NCBI RefSeq assembly: GCF_004216755.1
Contig: NZ_SGWZ01000003.1
Coordinates: forward strand, 414,617-478,616
DNA from: Kerstersia gyiorum
GTDB lineage: Bacteria; Pseudomonadota; Gammaproteobacteria; Burkholderiales; Burkholderiaceae_B
Direction: 5' to 3'
DNA length: 64,000 nt
Part shown: positions 1 through 9,193 of the stretch, piece by piece
Position numbering within the stretch: position 1 is the first letter of the stretch
How the letters are laid out: every line of letters starts with the position of its first letter
Notes under the pieces: model-generated
Told to the model about the DNA's origin: nothing
Databases searched by the model: none
What the model saw: the letters and a program-made list of their open reading frames with translations, nothing else
Made by a program: the position numbers and the translations under genes

Positions 1-1245
1 TTTGCCGATGCCGTCGAAAACATCGACATCGGCGGCCCCGCCATGCTGCGTGCGGCAGCCAAGAACCATGGCACGGAAGCCGGCGGCGTGACGGTCGTGA
101 TCGACCCGGCCGACTACGGCCGCGTGCTGGAAGGCATCGACAGCCCGGCAGGCACCCCGTCCTACTCGCTGCGCCTGGAACTGGCCGGCAAGGTCTATGC
201 CCACACCGCCGCCTATGATGGCGCCATCGCCGCCTACCTGAGCAGCCTGGCGGAAGCCGCCCCGGCCCAGGACGCCGCTCCGGCCCGCGATGCCTGGCCG
301 CGCACCCTGACGATGCAAGTCCGCCGCGAACAGACGCTGCGCTATGGCGAGAACCCTCACCAGCACGCCGCCTTCTATGTCGATCCGGTGCGTTCCGCCG
401 GCCTGCTGGGCAACTATCGCCAGCTGCAGGGCAAGGAATTGTCCTACAACAACATTGCCGACGCCGATGCCGCCTGGGAAGCCGTCCGCAGCTTCGACAG
501 CACGGCCTGCGTCATCGTCAAGCACGCCAACCCCTGCGGCGTCGCACTGGGCGCCAACACCTTGGCCGCCTACCAGGGCGCCTTGCGCACCGATCCGACC
601 TCCGCTTTCGGCGGCATCATCGCCTTCAACCGTCCGGTAGACGCTGCCACGGCAGAAGCCGTCAGCGGACAGTTCGTGGAAGTCGTGCTGGCACCGGAAT
701 ATGACGGCGCCGCGCTGGCCATCTTCGCTGCCAAGAAAAATGTGCGTGTACTGCAGGTGCCGCTGGGCGCCGGCCAGAACGATTTCGACGTCAAGCGCGT
801 GGGCGGCGGCTGGCTGCTGCAAAGCCCCGACAACCACGTACTGACGCGTGACAACCTCAAGGTCGTCACCAAGCTGGCCCCCACCGAGGAACAGCTGCGC
901 GACTTGATGTTCGCCTGGAACGTGGCCAAGTACGTGAAGTCCAACGCCATCGTGTTCGTCGCCAATGGCGCCACCGTGGGTGTGGGCGCAGGCCAGATGA
1001 GCCGCGTGGATTCGGCCCGCATCGCCTCCATCAAGGCGGAGAACGCCGGTCTGAGCATCCAGGGTTCGGCCGTGGCCTCCGACGCATTCTTCCCGTTCCG
1101 TGACGGCCTGGATGTCGTCGTGGACGCAGGCGCCAGCTGCGTGATCCAGCCGGGCGGCAGCGTGCGCGACGATGAAGTCATCGCCGCCGCCGACGAACGT
1201 GGCATTGCCATGGTGTTCACCGGCATCCGCCACTTCCGCCACTAA
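1..1245 (+). CDS. purH: Bifunctional AICAR transformylase / IMP cyclohydrolase PurH (5' end missing)
   Basis: The reading frame is open from base 1, so the gene starts upstream of the window; about 414 C-terminal residues of a protein usually near 525 are present. PurH carries out the last two steps of purine synthesis, formylating AICAR and closing the ring to IMP in the cytoplasm. The visible part opens with the end of the cyclohydrolase domain (ENIDIGGPAMLRAAAKN) and holds the whole transformylase domain, including the KHANPCG catalytic motif, SAFGGIIAFN, and a C-terminal FFPFRDGLD...GASCVIQPGGSVRD block. The stop lies 6 bp before ruvC, so the two are probably cotranscribed. Identification is firm. 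Confidence 0.97.
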   Translation, partial: FADAVENIDIGGPAMLRAAAKNHGTEAGGVTVVIDPADYGRVLEGIDSPAGTPSYSLRLELAGKVYAHTAAYDGAIAAYLSSLAEAAPAQDAAPARDAWPRTLTMQVRREQTLRYGENPHQHAAFYVDPVRSAGLLGNYRQLQGKELSYNNIADADAAWEAVRSFDSTACVIVKHANPCGVALGANTLAAYQGALRTDPTSAFGGIIAFNRPVDAATAEAVSGQFVEVVLAPEYDGAALAIFAAKKNVRVLQVPLGAGQNDFDVKRVGGGWLLQSPDNHVLTRDNLKVVTKLAPTEEQLRDLMFAWNVAKYVKSNAIVFVANGATVGVGAGQMSRVDSARIASIKAENAGLSIQGSAVASDAFFPFRDGLDVVVDAGASCVIQPGGSVRDDEVIAAADERGIAMVFTGIRHFRH

Positions 1246-1251
1246 GACGCC

Positions 1252-1800
1252 ATGCGCATCCTGGGCGTGGACCCTGGCCTGCGGCGTACCGGCTTCGGCG
1301 TCATCGACGTCGCCGGACCCCGCCTGTCCTACTTGGCCAGCGGCACGATCGTGGTTCCCACGACGCTGCCGCTGTCCGAACGCCTGCGCGTCATCCTCGA
1401 CAATCTGCGCGAGGTGGCGCGCGACACCCGCCCGGATGTCGCTGCGCTGGAAATCGTTTTTCTCAATACCAATCCGTCTTCCACACTGCTGCTGGGCCAG
1501 GCACGCGGCGCGGCACTGTGCGCGCTGGCGGACAGCGCCCTGAGCGTGCATGAATACACGGCCCTGCAGATCAAGAAGTCTGTGGTCGGCACGGGCCGCG
1601 CCGCCAAGGAACAGGTGCAGCACATGGTGCGGCATCTGCTGGCCCTGGATGGCAACCCGGCGCCCGACTCCGCCGATGCGCTGGCCTGTGCCATCTGCCA
1701 CGCGCACATAGGCGCCATGCAGGACCAGCTGGACGCCCAGGGCCACGCGCTGGCAGCGCGCCAGTTCCGGCCGGCCTACCGCAACGGCAGGCTGCGCTGA
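1252..1800 (+). CDS. ruvC: Crossover junction endodeoxyribonuclease RuvC
   Basis: RuvC (182 aa) is the homodimeric nuclease that cuts Holliday junctions after RuvAB branch migration. The RNase H-like fold is visible: the first catalytic aspartate in GVDPGLRRTGFGVI near residue 6, the glutamate in ALEIVFLN near residue 66, and the final acidic pair in PAPDSADALACAICH near residue 140. The length matches the family. The ATG lies 6 bp after the purH stop with no strong ribosome binding site, which suggests translational coupling. ruvA follows after 121 bp. Confidence 0.97.
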   Translation: MRILGVDPGLRRTGFGVIDVAGPRLSYLASGTIVVPTTLPLSERLRVILDNLREVARDTRPDVAALEIVFLNTNPSSTLLLGQARGAALCALADSALSVHEYTALQIKKSVVGTGRAAKEQVQHMVRHLLALDGNPAPDSADALACAICHAHIGAMQDQLDAQGHALAARQFRPAYRNGRLR

Positions 1801-1921
1801 AGCGCTGCGGCAAAAACGCCGCAGCCCTTGCCGTCTCGTTTATCATCCACGCATTCCCTGCCCTGGCCGCCAGTTTTCGGTGACTGGCGGCATACGCGCA
1901 TTCACCTGAGGACGAACCGCC

Positions 1922-2497
1922 ATGATTGGCCGCATCACCGGCACCCTGCTGGAAAAATCCCCGCCCACGATCTGCGTCGATACCGGCGGCGTGGGCTACG
2001 ACATCGACGTGCCCATGAGCACGCTCTACAACCTGCCGGACGTGGGCGCCAAGGTCACGCTCTACACCCATCTAAGTATTCGCGAAGATGCGCATGTCCT
2101 GTTCGGTTTCGGCACGCCAGCCGAACGCGCCACCTTCCGCCAGCTGGTCAAAGTCACCGGCATCGGCGCACGCACGGCGCTGGGCATCCTGTCCGGCCTG
2201 AGCGTGGAGGAACTGTCGCAGGCCGTCACCCTGCAGGAAACCGCGCGCCTGACGCGCGTACCCGGCATCGGCAAGAAAACCGCTGAACGCCTGCTGCTGG
2301 AATTGAAGGGCAAGCTGGGGGCCGACCTGGGCCATGTCCAGGGCAGCGCCGCGCCCAGCAATCAGTCCGATATCCTGAATGCCCTGCTGGCACTGGGATA
2401 CTCGGAACGTGAATCGCTGGCCGCACTCAAGAAGCTGCCTGCCGATGTGGACGTGTCCAGCGGCATCAAGCTCGCCCTGCAAGGCCTGGTGCGCTGA
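1922..2497 (+). CDS. ruvA: Holliday junction branch migration protein RuvA
   Basis: RuvA (191 aa) binds the four-way junction as a tetramer and recruits the RuvB motor. It starts MIGRITGTLLEKSPPTICVDTGGVGYDIDVP, the usual OB-fold domain I. The two helix-hairpin-helix motifs follow (KVTGIGARTALGILSG and VPGIGKKTAERLLLELKGK), then a variable linker and domain III (ILNALLALGYSERES). A GAGGA ribosome binding site lies 9 nt before the ATG. Unlike the common ruvCAB order, ruvB is not next; two minus-strand genes come between. Confidence 0.97.
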   Translation: MIGRITGTLLEKSPPTICVDTGGVGYDIDVPMSTLYNLPDVGAKVTLYTHLSIREDAHVLFGFGTPAERATFRQLVKVTGIGARTALGILSGLSVEELSQAVTLQETARLTRVPGIGKKTAERLLLELKGKLGADLGHVQGSAAPSNQSDILNALLALGYSERESLAALKKLPADVDVSSGIKLALQGLVR

Positions 2498-2576
2498 GCC
2501 GTCTCCCCTTGCGCGGCAAGGGCCGGGCGCGACTGACCGTCTGCCCGGACCGCCACAGCTTGCCGCCAGGCCATGC

Positions 2577-3860
2577 CTACAGCCGCGTCACCATGACCTG
2601 GTCGATGCGGAAGCTATCCACATCCATGACCTCGAAGCGGTAGCCGCCCCAACTGATCGTATCCGTGCGGCGCGGCACGCGCCGCAACATCACCATCAGG
2701 AAGCCCGCCAGGGTTTCGTACTCCCCTTCTTCTGGCAGCTCATCCAGCCCCAGCACGCGTTGCACATCCTGGATCGGCGTCACTCCGTCAATAAGCCAGG
2801 AATGGTCATCACGGCGAATGATCTGCTCTTCATCCCAGGGCGACACCAGGTCGCCCATGACCGTGCTCATGACGTCATTGAGCGTCACCAGACCGACCAC
2901 CAGGCTGTATTCGTTCACGATCATGGCGAAGTCCTCGCCAACCTGGCGGAACTGCTCCAGCACTTCGGCCAGGGTCAGGCGATCCGGCACCAGCAGCACC
3001 TTGCGCAACAGGCCGGGATCATCCAGACGCAAGGGCTGGTTGTTCAAGACCCGCTGAAACAGATCCTTGGCATCGACATAGCCCACCACGTGGTCGATAT
3101 TGCCGCGGCAGACCGGATAGGTGGAATAGGGCTCCGCCGCAATCCGCAGGCGGATGACGTCGTCCGGGTCGTCAATCAGGAAATAGGCAATGCGTTCGCG
3201 CTGCGTCATGGCGCTGGGCACCAGGCGCGTGCCCAGTTCGAATACATTTTCTATTACCTGCTGCTCACCGGCAGCCAGGACGCCGGAACGCGTGCCCGCT
3301 TCCGCCAGCGCCAGGATGTCGTCGGTCGTCACGCTTTCCTCGCGCCGGTCCGGCACCCGCAGGAAACGCAAGGTACGATAGGTCAGCCAGGAATAAAAGC
3401 GCACCAACGGCCGAAACAGGATGGTCAGCCACACCATGGGACGCACGACGCGAACAGCCACCAGTTCGGGCAGGATCATGCCCAACTGCCGCGGCACCAG
3501 GTCGGTCAACAGGATGAACAACGACGTCACCAACGAGAACGACACCAGGAAGCCCAGCGTATTGGCCCAGGATGGCGTCATCCACAAGCCGAAGAAAGCG
3601 GTCAGGTAGGGATTGAAAAGCGCCTCGCCGACAATACCGCCAAGAATAGCCAGCGTATTGGTGCCTATCTGCACCACAGTGAAGTAATGGCCGGGCTGCT
3701 CCTGGGTGCGCAGGACTGCGGTCGCCCGGGAATCGCCGGCTTCTTCCAGGCGTTGCAGGCGCAGGCGCCGCGAGGCCGCCATGGAAATTTCCGCCAGCGA
3801 AAAGAAAGCACTGGCAACAATAAGCAGGACTAGCAGGAAAAGATTCTGGGTAAAACTCAT
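2577..3860 (-). CDS. CNNM/CBS-domain membrane protein (hemolysin C / CorC family)
   Basis: The 427-aa product has the architecture of the UPF0053/CNNM group: an N-terminal DUF21 membrane domain with about four hydrophobic segments in residues 1-190 (the first at residues 7-28), two CBS domains (about 205-330) and a C-terminal CorC_HlyC domain (about 345-425) ending in a DVDSFRIDQVMVTRL block. Family members are linked to divalent cation or polyamine efflux (CorB/CorC, PaeA/YtfL), and the older name hemolysin is misleading. The substrate cannot be told from sequence. The gene is convergent with ruvA and lies downstream of the PLP lyase on the same strand. Confidence 0.85.
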   Translation of the reverse strand: MSFTQNLFLLVLLIVASAFFSLAEISMAASRRLRLQRLEEAGDSRATAVLRTQEQPGHYFTVVQIGTNTLAILGGIVGEALFNPYLTAFFGLWMTPSWANTLGFLVSFSLVTSLFILLTDLVPRQLGMILPELVAVRVVRPMVWLTILFRPLVRFYSWLTYRTLRFLRVPDRREESVTTDDILALAEAGTRSGVLAAGEQQVIENVFELGTRLVPSAMTQRERIAYFLIDDPDDVIRLRIAAEPYSTYPVCRGNIDHVVGYVDAKDLFQRVLNNQPLRLDDPGLLRKVLLVPDRLTLAEVLEQFRQVGEDFAMIVNEYSLVVGLVTLNDVMSTVMGDLVSPWDEEQIIRRDDHSWLIDGVTPIQDVQRVLGLDELPEEGEYETLAGFLMVMLRRVPRRTDTISWGGYRFEVMDVDSFRIDQVMVTRL

Positions 3861-3898
3861 AGGCTTGGATGCACGCCGCCCGACAGGACGGCTTCAGG

Positions 3899-3920
3899 CA
3901 CGAGGGGTAAACCCCTCGTG
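3899..3920. other. Perfect 10-bp inverted repeat
   Basis: CACGAGGGGT, a two-base loop, and ACCCCTCGTG form a perfect hairpin in the gap between the CNNM gene and the PLP lyase. There is no U-run on either side, so a simple intrinsic terminator is not clear. Placed after the PLP-lyase stop on the minus strand, it may aid termination or stabilise the mRNA end. Confidence 0.5.
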
Positions 3921-3959
3921 GAGGATACCAGCTTCATGCTGCCCACGGTAGCGAGCCCC

Positions 3960-4934
3960 TCAGGCGGCCGCCAGGTAGCCGGCCAAGGCGGTCATATCCA
4001 CATTTCCGCCGCTCAGGATGGCTGCGGCCCGCTGTCCGGGGCGCAGCGCGATCTTGCCATGCAGCAATGCGGCAGCCCCCAGGCAGCCCGTGGGTTCCAC
4101 GATCAGCTTGAGCCGCTGTGCCAGGAACACCAGCGTTTCGCGCAGTTCCTCATCCGTGACCGTCACCACGTCATCGACGTCACGGCAAAGAATCGCAAAC
4201 GTCCTGTCGCCCAGGTGAGTGGTAGTCGCGCCATCGGCAATCGTGCGTGGCGCGGTAATGTGGTGCAGCACGCCGGAGCGCAGGGATTGCTGCGCATCAT
4301 TGCCCAGCGCAGGCTCCACACCGATCAGGCGCGCGCCTGGACGCAGGGCCCGCAAGGCCAGCGCACTGCCGGAAATCAGGCCGCCACCGCCAATAGGCGT
4401 CACGAGCAGATCCAGGTCGGTCTGGTCCTGCAACAATTCCAGCGCCGCCGTGCCCTGCCCGGCAATGACATCGGCGTGGTCATAGGGCGACAGCAGCACC
4501 CGGCCTTCGTCCCGGACGAAAGCCTCTGCCATGGCGATACGGTCATCCTTGTAGCGGTCATAAGTCAGAACCTGCCCGCCATAGCCTTCGGTAGCCGCCC
4601 GCTTGGCCATGGGCGCATCAGCCGGCATGAGGATCACCGCATGCGTGCCCAGCAGCCTGGCGGCCAATGCCACCGCCTGCGCATGGTTGCCGGAAGAATA
4701 GGCCACCACGCCAGCCCGGCGCTGTTCTTCGCTCAGGCGCGCGATCGCGTAGTAGGCGCCCCGGAACTTGAACGCCCCGGTACGTTGAAAATTCTCGCAC
4801 TTGAAAAACAGCTGCGCCCCCGCCCGAGCGTCCGCCAATGGCGAGCGCAGCACCGGCGTGCGATTCACCACGCCATCCAGTACGGCGCTCGCGCGGATCA
4901 CGTCCTGGTAATTGGGAAGGTCTAAAGCGGTCAT
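3960..4934 (-). CDS. Threonine dehydratase-like PLP-dependent lyase (threonine / hydroxyaspartate type)
   Basis: This 324-aa fold-type II PLP enzyme deaminates a beta-hydroxy amino acid. The lysine that binds PLP lies in TGAFKFRGAY near residue 52, the SSGNHAQAVA substrate loop follows, then the glycine-rich phosphate loop TPIGGGGLISG near residue 177 and the terminal SGGNVDM. There is no C-terminal ACT regulatory domain, so it resembles catabolic threonine dehydratase, serine racemase and threo-3-hydroxyaspartate ammonia-lyase rather than biosynthetic IlvA; substrate is unresolved. The frame could start further out at 5054, but family alignment favours the ATG giving MTALDLPNYQDV. The ribosome binding site is weak (GGA close to the ATG). 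It is divergent from ruvB. Confidence 0.85.
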   Translation of the reverse strand: MTALDLPNYQDVIRASAVLDGVVNRTPVLRSPLADARAGAQLFFKCENFQRTGAFKFRGAYYAIARLSEEQRRAGVVAYSSGNHAQAVALAARLLGTHAVILMPADAPMAKRAATEGYGGQVLTYDRYKDDRIAMAEAFVRDEGRVLLSPYDHADVIAGQGTAALELLQDQTDLDLLVTPIGGGGLISGSALALRALRPGARLIGVEPALGNDAQQSLRSGVLHHITAPRTIADGATTTHLGDRTFAILCRDVDDVVTVTDEELRETLVFLAQRLKLIVEPTGCLGAAALLHGKIALRPGQRAAAILSGGNVDMTALAGYLAAA

Positions 4935-5162
4935 TTCCTGACAATCGTCCTGCATGAAAAACGCACGGCACCCAGGCAGGGCCCCCTGCCAGGTCACGCC
5001 GTGCGAAACCATCATCGTGCCACAAACCGCGCAAGGTGGTGCATGTTGCGGCACAAAAACACTGCATGAATCCCGTGCTTCCGGCTCTCGGCAGGATCAG
5101 CAGAAGATTCACTGGACATATCATCAGGTGCTACCATGGCAACTGGACAGAAATCGTGCGCC

Positions 5163-6236
5163 ATGGCCATCCAATCAGACTCCCTCTCCGCCCGCAGCGA
5201 GACCACCCGCCTGGTCACGCCCCATGCCGTCACACCGAATGAAGAATCGGTGGAGCGTGCCCTGCGTCCCAAGGCACTGTCCGACTATGTCGGCCAGCAG
5301 CGCGTACGCGACCAGCTCGACATTTTCATCCAGGCGGCGCGCAACCGCGGCGAAGCGCTGGATCACGTGCTGCTGTTCGGCCCGCCGGGCCTGGGCAAGA
5401 CCACGCTGGCCCACATTGTCGCCCACGAAATGGGCGTGCAGCTGCGCCAGACCTCCGGCCCCGTGCTGGAACGCCCGGGCGACCTCGCCGCGCTGCTGAC
5501 CAACCTGGAACGCAATGACGTCCTGTTCATCGACGAAATCCACCGGCTGTCTCCCGTGGTCGAGGAAATCCTCTACCCCGCGCTGGAAGACTTCCAGATC
5601 GACATCCTCATCGGCGAAGGCCCGGCGGCGCGCAGCGTCAAGCTCGACCTGCAACCCTTCACGCTGGTGGGCGCCACGACACGCGCAGGCATGCTCACCA
5701 ACCCGCTGCGCGACCGCTTCGGCATCGTGGCGCGGCTGGAGTTCTACAACGCGCAGGACCTGACCCACATCGTCACGCGCAGCGCCGGCCTGCTGCAAGC
5801 CACCATTACTCCCGAAGGGGCCGCCGAAGTCGCACGGCGCTCACGCGGTACGCCCCGCATTGCCAACCGGCTGCTGCGGCGCGTGCGCGACTACGCTGAA
5901 GTCAAGGGTGGCGGCATCATCTCGGCGGAAATCGCCCAGGCCGCGCTCGGCATGCTGGAAGTCGATCCGCAAGGCCTGGACCTGATGGACCGCAAGCTGC
6001 TGGAAGCCATCGTGCACAAATTCGATGGCGGCCCGGTCGGCGTGGACAGCCTGGCTGCCGCCATCGGCGAAGAGCGCGACACCATTGAAGATGTCATCGA
6101 ACCCTACCTGATCCAGCACGGCTTCCTGCAGCGCACCTCGCGCGGCCGGATTGCCACGCAGACCACCTGGCGCCACCTGGGGCTGACGCCGCCGCCAGGC
6201 ACCATGAGCAGCACGGGCAGCCTGTTCGATATCTGA
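5163..6236 (+). CDS. ruvB: Holliday junction branch migration ATPase RuvB
   Basis: RuvB (357 aa) is the hexameric AAA+ motor that drives branch migration with RuvA. Walker A is GPPGLGKTT near residue 77, Walker B is LFIDEIHRLS, sensor and arginine-finger segments follow (GATTRAGML, RSRGTPRIANRLLRRVRD), and the winged-helix C-terminus ends near QTTWRHLGL. The ATG giving MAIQSDSL is chosen because known Bordetella RuvB proteins start the same way; an in-frame ATG 27 bp upstream would add nine atypical residues. ruvB has its own upstream region of about 230 bp shared with the divergent PLP lyase gene. Confidence 0.97.
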   Translation: MAIQSDSLSARSETTRLVTPHAVTPNEESVERALRPKALSDYVGQQRVRDQLDIFIQAARNRGEALDHVLLFGPPGLGKTTLAHIVAHEMGVQLRQTSGPVLERPGDLAALLTNLERNDVLFIDEIHRLSPVVEEILYPALEDFQIDILIGEGPAARSVKLDLQPFTLVGATTRAGMLTNPLRDRFGIVARLEFYNAQDLTHIVTRSAGLLQATITPEGAAEVARRSRGTPRIANRLLRRVRDYAEVKGGGIISAEIAQAALGMLEVDPQGLDLMDRKLLEAIVHKFDGGPVGVDSLAAAIGEERDTIEDVIEPYLIQHGFLQRTSRGRIATQTTWRHLGLTPPPGTMSSTGSLFDI

Positions 6237-6283
6237 CCCGCCACGGTTGCAGGGCTTCAGCCGCACAGGCGGCTTCCAGTATC

Positions 6284-6307
6284 AGCCTGCCGCCGCAGCG
6301 GCAGGCT
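6284..6307. terminator. Hairpin between convergent ruvB and gcd-type gene
   Basis: AGCCTGCCGC and GCGGCAGGCT form a perfect 10-bp stem with a four-base loop in the 87-bp gap between two convergent genes. No U-run follows on either strand, so it is at best a weak or factor-assisted terminator. Confidence 0.5.
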
Positions 6308-6323
6308 CTCCCAAGGATGGCGG

Positions 6324-8741
6324 TCAGTCAGGCAAGGCATAGGCCATGACGTAATCCCCGCGATCCGGCTGGCCGCGTGAACCACTGGCCGTAAAGACAA
6401 TGTACTGCTTGCCGGTTTTGGGAGACACATACGTCATTGGCGTTGCCTGCCCGCCAACCGGCAGGCGCTCTTTCCAGACTTCCTTGCCTGTCCTGGCATC
6501 CATGGCGCGCACGTAGTAATCCTGTGTGCCGGTAAAGAAAACCAGGTCGCCCTGGGTAGCCAGACCTGCGCCCATGGTCGGCATACCGACCGGCACGGGC
6601 AGGTGCGTCTTGATACCCATCGGCCCGGAATCACGTGTGGTGCCCAGCGGAATCTGCCAGACGATCTCGCGGGTTTCCAGGTCTATGGCCGTCATCGTGC
6701 CCAGCGGCGGCGGCGTGCACGGCACGCCCAGGCCGGACATGAAGTTGGTCAGGCGGTTGATGTAGGGCGTGCCGAACTGCGGATAATTCCCCAGGCCGCC
6801 AAAATACTGCGGGTCATTTTCCGGGTCGCGCGGCACCAGCCAGGAAACAATCGCCGTGCGGATGTCGTTGACGATCAAGTAGTTGTGCTTCTCGTCGACA
6901 GTGGCGCTGCCCCAGTTGAAACCGCCCAGGTTGCCGGGATACTGGATGATGGGATGCGTGGACTGCGGCGTGAAGTCGCCGTCATAGCGTGCCCGCTTGA
7001 AAGCAATGCGGCAGGCCAGCTGATCCAGCATCGTCATGCCCCACATATCGCTTTCCTTCAGTACCGGATGACGGATGGCCGGCATGCCCACGGAATAGGG
7101 CTGGGTCGGACTGATGCGCTCGCCCTGCGGCAGGTCGTGCGTGGGCACAGGCTTCTCCACCACTTCCGCAATGGGCTGCCCGGTACGCCGGTCGAGCATG
7201 AAGATCTCTCCACGCTTGGTCAGCTGGATCAGCGCGGGCGTCACCCCTCCCTTGCCATCAGGGATGTCATAGAGCGCCGGCTGCGACGGCAGGTCGTAAT
7301 CCCAGAGGTCATGGTGTACCGTCTGGTAATGCCATTTTTCCTTGCCGCTCACATAGTCGAGCGCCACCACGGCCGAACTGTATTCGTCATCCGCCTCGGT
7401 ACGGTGGCCGCCCCAGAAATCCGGCGTCGCATTGCCCAGCGGCAGATAGACCATGCCCAGGTCTTCATCAGCCGCGATTGACGTCCAGACATTCGGCGTG
7501 CCCTTGGTATAGGTTTCCCCCGGTGGCGGCAATTTGGTGATGGCCGGATTGCCCAGATCCCAGGCCCAGATCAGCGCACCGGTACGCACGTCGAAACCGC
7601 GTACCACGCCCGAGGGCTCGCCCACCGCCTGATTGTCCTTGACCCGCGCCCCTACCACGATCAAGCCGTTCTCGATCACCAGCGGCCCGGTATTGTTGAA
7701 GTAAAAACGCGGGTCGAAGTCTCCCAGCCCGGTGCGCAGGCTGATGGCGCCATGTTCACCGAAGTCCTCGCAAGGCTTGCCGGTACTGGCATCCAGGGCC
7801 ATCATTCGAGCGTCGGCAGTGGTGAGATAAATACGCTGTTCGCATGCCCCCTGCGGCAAGGAGGCAGACGGCGGCACGCCCTCGAAGATCGCCCGCTTGG
7901 GTGCATAACTGTTCTTCGCCAGATCGGCATACCCCAGGCTGCGGCAACGCAGGAATTCAGGTCCGTCACCCTTGGGGTCGAAGGACCACTTCTGTTCGCC
8001 GGTATCCACGTCCAGCGCCAGCACCCGGTTGCGGGGCGTGCAGACATACAGCGTATCGCCGATCTGCAAAGGCGTGTTCTGGTCTTCGTACTGACCGGTC
8101 GCAATGTCACCGGTATGCGCAGACCAGGCCAATTTCAGCTTGCCGACGTTATCCGCATTGATCTGCGAAATCGCCGCGTAGCGGCGGCCAGCCTCGCTGC
8201 CGGCGTAATGCGTCCAGTCCCTGGGGGCATCGGCCGGTTGCGCGCCTTCACGCGCTTCGCTGCGCGCCAGTTGTCCGGCGGAGGGCTCAGTGACGCCGTG
8301 CGGCACCAGCATCAGGCCCAGCATCGCGACCAGCACCAATGCGCAAACCGCCCCCAAGGGCCGCCCGAGGCGCGCCCAGGCGCCGGACTCGGCATTGCGT
8401 CGGGCAAAGGGTGCCGTCCAGAACACCAGCATCCCCAGCCCCACAGGCAGCATGATGCGCGGGAACCACTGCCAGAATACGTTGCCGGCTTCCCAGGCCG
8501 CCCAGCCCGTGCACAGCAACAACGAGACCAAATAGACCCAGGCACCCGCCGAACGGCGCACGAACAGCAAGGCCGCAGCCACCAGCCACAGCAGGCCGAT
8601 GACGATATACGCAGCGCTGCCGCCCAGCGCGACCAACTGCACGCCCCCGTATAGCAGATAAAGTGAGATCAACAGCAGAAAGACACTGACCAGCCGAAGC
8701 CAGAAGACCTGGCCACGGCTCGGTGCCATCGAAGCAGTCAT
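6324..8741 (-). CDS. gcd: Membrane-bound PQQ-dependent glucose/quinate-family dehydrogenase
   Basis: The 805-aa quinoprotein oxidises a sugar or cyclic polyol in the periplasm and passes electrons to ubiquinone. About five membrane segments occupy residues 12-150, followed by the eight-bladed PQQ beta-propeller. The segment WTHYAGSEAGRRYAAISQIN marks the start of the propeller, and HHDLWDYDLPSQP contains the conserved aspartate (D478) matching the catalytic residue of E. coli Gcd. The end, GGQATPMTY...GKQYIVF...GDYVMAYALPD, is typical. The start is the ATG at 8741, with AAGGGA six nucleotides upstream; an upstream extension to 8816 lacks such a site. Glucose against quinate/shikimate specificity is not decided, and no PQQ synthesis gene is in the window. 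Confidence 0.9.
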   Translation of the reverse strand: MTASMAPSRGQVFWLRLVSVFLLLISLYLLYGGVQLVALGGSAAYIVIGLLWLVAAALLFVRRSAGAWVYLVSLLLCTGWAAWEAGNVFWQWFPRIMLPVGLGMLVFWTAPFARRNAESGAWARLGRPLGAVCALVLVAMLGLMLVPHGVTEPSAGQLARSEAREGAQPADAPRDWTHYAGSEAGRRYAAISQINADNVGKLKLAWSAHTGDIATGQYEDQNTPLQIGDTLYVCTPRNRVLALDVDTGEQKWSFDPKGDGPEFLRCRSLGYADLAKNSYAPKRAIFEGVPPSASLPQGACEQRIYLTTADARMMALDASTGKPCEDFGEHGAISLRTGLGDFDPRFYFNNTGPLVIENGLIVVGARVKDNQAVGEPSGVVRGFDVRTGALIWAWDLGNPAITKLPPPGETYTKGTPNVWTSIAADEDLGMVYLPLGNATPDFWGGHRTEADDEYSSAVVALDYVSGKEKWHYQTVHHDLWDYDLPSQPALYDIPDGKGGVTPALIQLTKRGEIFMLDRRTGQPIAEVVEKPVPTHDLPQGERISPTQPYSVGMPAIRHPVLKESDMWGMTMLDQLACRIAFKRARYDGDFTPQSTHPIIQYPGNLGGFNWGSATVDEKHNYLIVNDIRTAIVSWLVPRDPENDPQYFGGLGNYPQFGTPYINRLTNFMSGLGVPCTPPPLGTMTAIDLETREIVWQIPLGTTRDSGPMGIKTHLPVPVGMPTMGAGLATQGDLVFFTGTQDYYVRAMDARTGKEVWKERLPVGGQATPMTYVSPKTGKQYIVFTASGSRGQPDRGDYVMAYALPD

Positions 8742-9193
8742 GGCGATTCCCTTGCAAGTGTTGAAAGACTTCCCCCCTTGCACCAGGCATCCGGGGGACG
8801 ATTTGCCGCACGCCAAAAGAGCGCCTGCGCTTCCCGGGCACGCGGTCCGGCCCTGGCAAGCCTATCGCACTGCACGGCCTGCCACGGCTCGCACAACAAC
8901 GCATGATCAAAGATACTGCTGCCTGCACACCGCGAACAGGGGGCTTTTGTAAAGAGAGGCATCAGGAACGGCAGCATCGCCCCGATTCCATCCAGCCCCC
9001 TACCCCAACACCAGCCATTCGCGAGCCTGGCTGGCGTACCGACGCAAAAAAGGGGCGGAATTGCTTCCGCCCCTTTTACTGTCGCATCCTGCCAAGCACA
9101 GCGACCATGGTCATGCAGCCCTTGAACTTCTGCCAGGCTGGCTGGCGACCAGCCTGGCAGCCGGCCCCGCCATGCAAAAGCCTGGCTAACGGT
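8742..9193. other. Intergenic region: gcd-type promoter side and peptidase terminator
   Basis: About 450 bp without a supported gene. The right part holds the intrinsic terminator of the peptidase gene (separate entry); the left part should contain the promoter of the dehydrogenase gene, but no clear -35/-10 pair was seen. Plus-strand frames here lack a ribosome binding site and recognisable product. Confidence 0.6.
9046..9077 (-). terminator. Rho-independent terminator of the S9 peptidase gene
   Basis: AAAAGGGGCGGAA, loop TTGC, TTCCGCCCCTTTT is a perfect 13-bp inverted repeat. The A-tract on its left side (9046-9051) reads as a U-run on the minus strand, and the right side has its own four T residues, so it may work in both directions. 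It lies about 115 bp after the peptidase stop. Confidence 0.85.

Noticed and set aside
2379..3833. A 484-codon plus-strand frame opposite the CNNM gene
   Set aside because: Begins inside ruvA and has no family features, while the minus-strand gene shows clear membrane and CBS domains.
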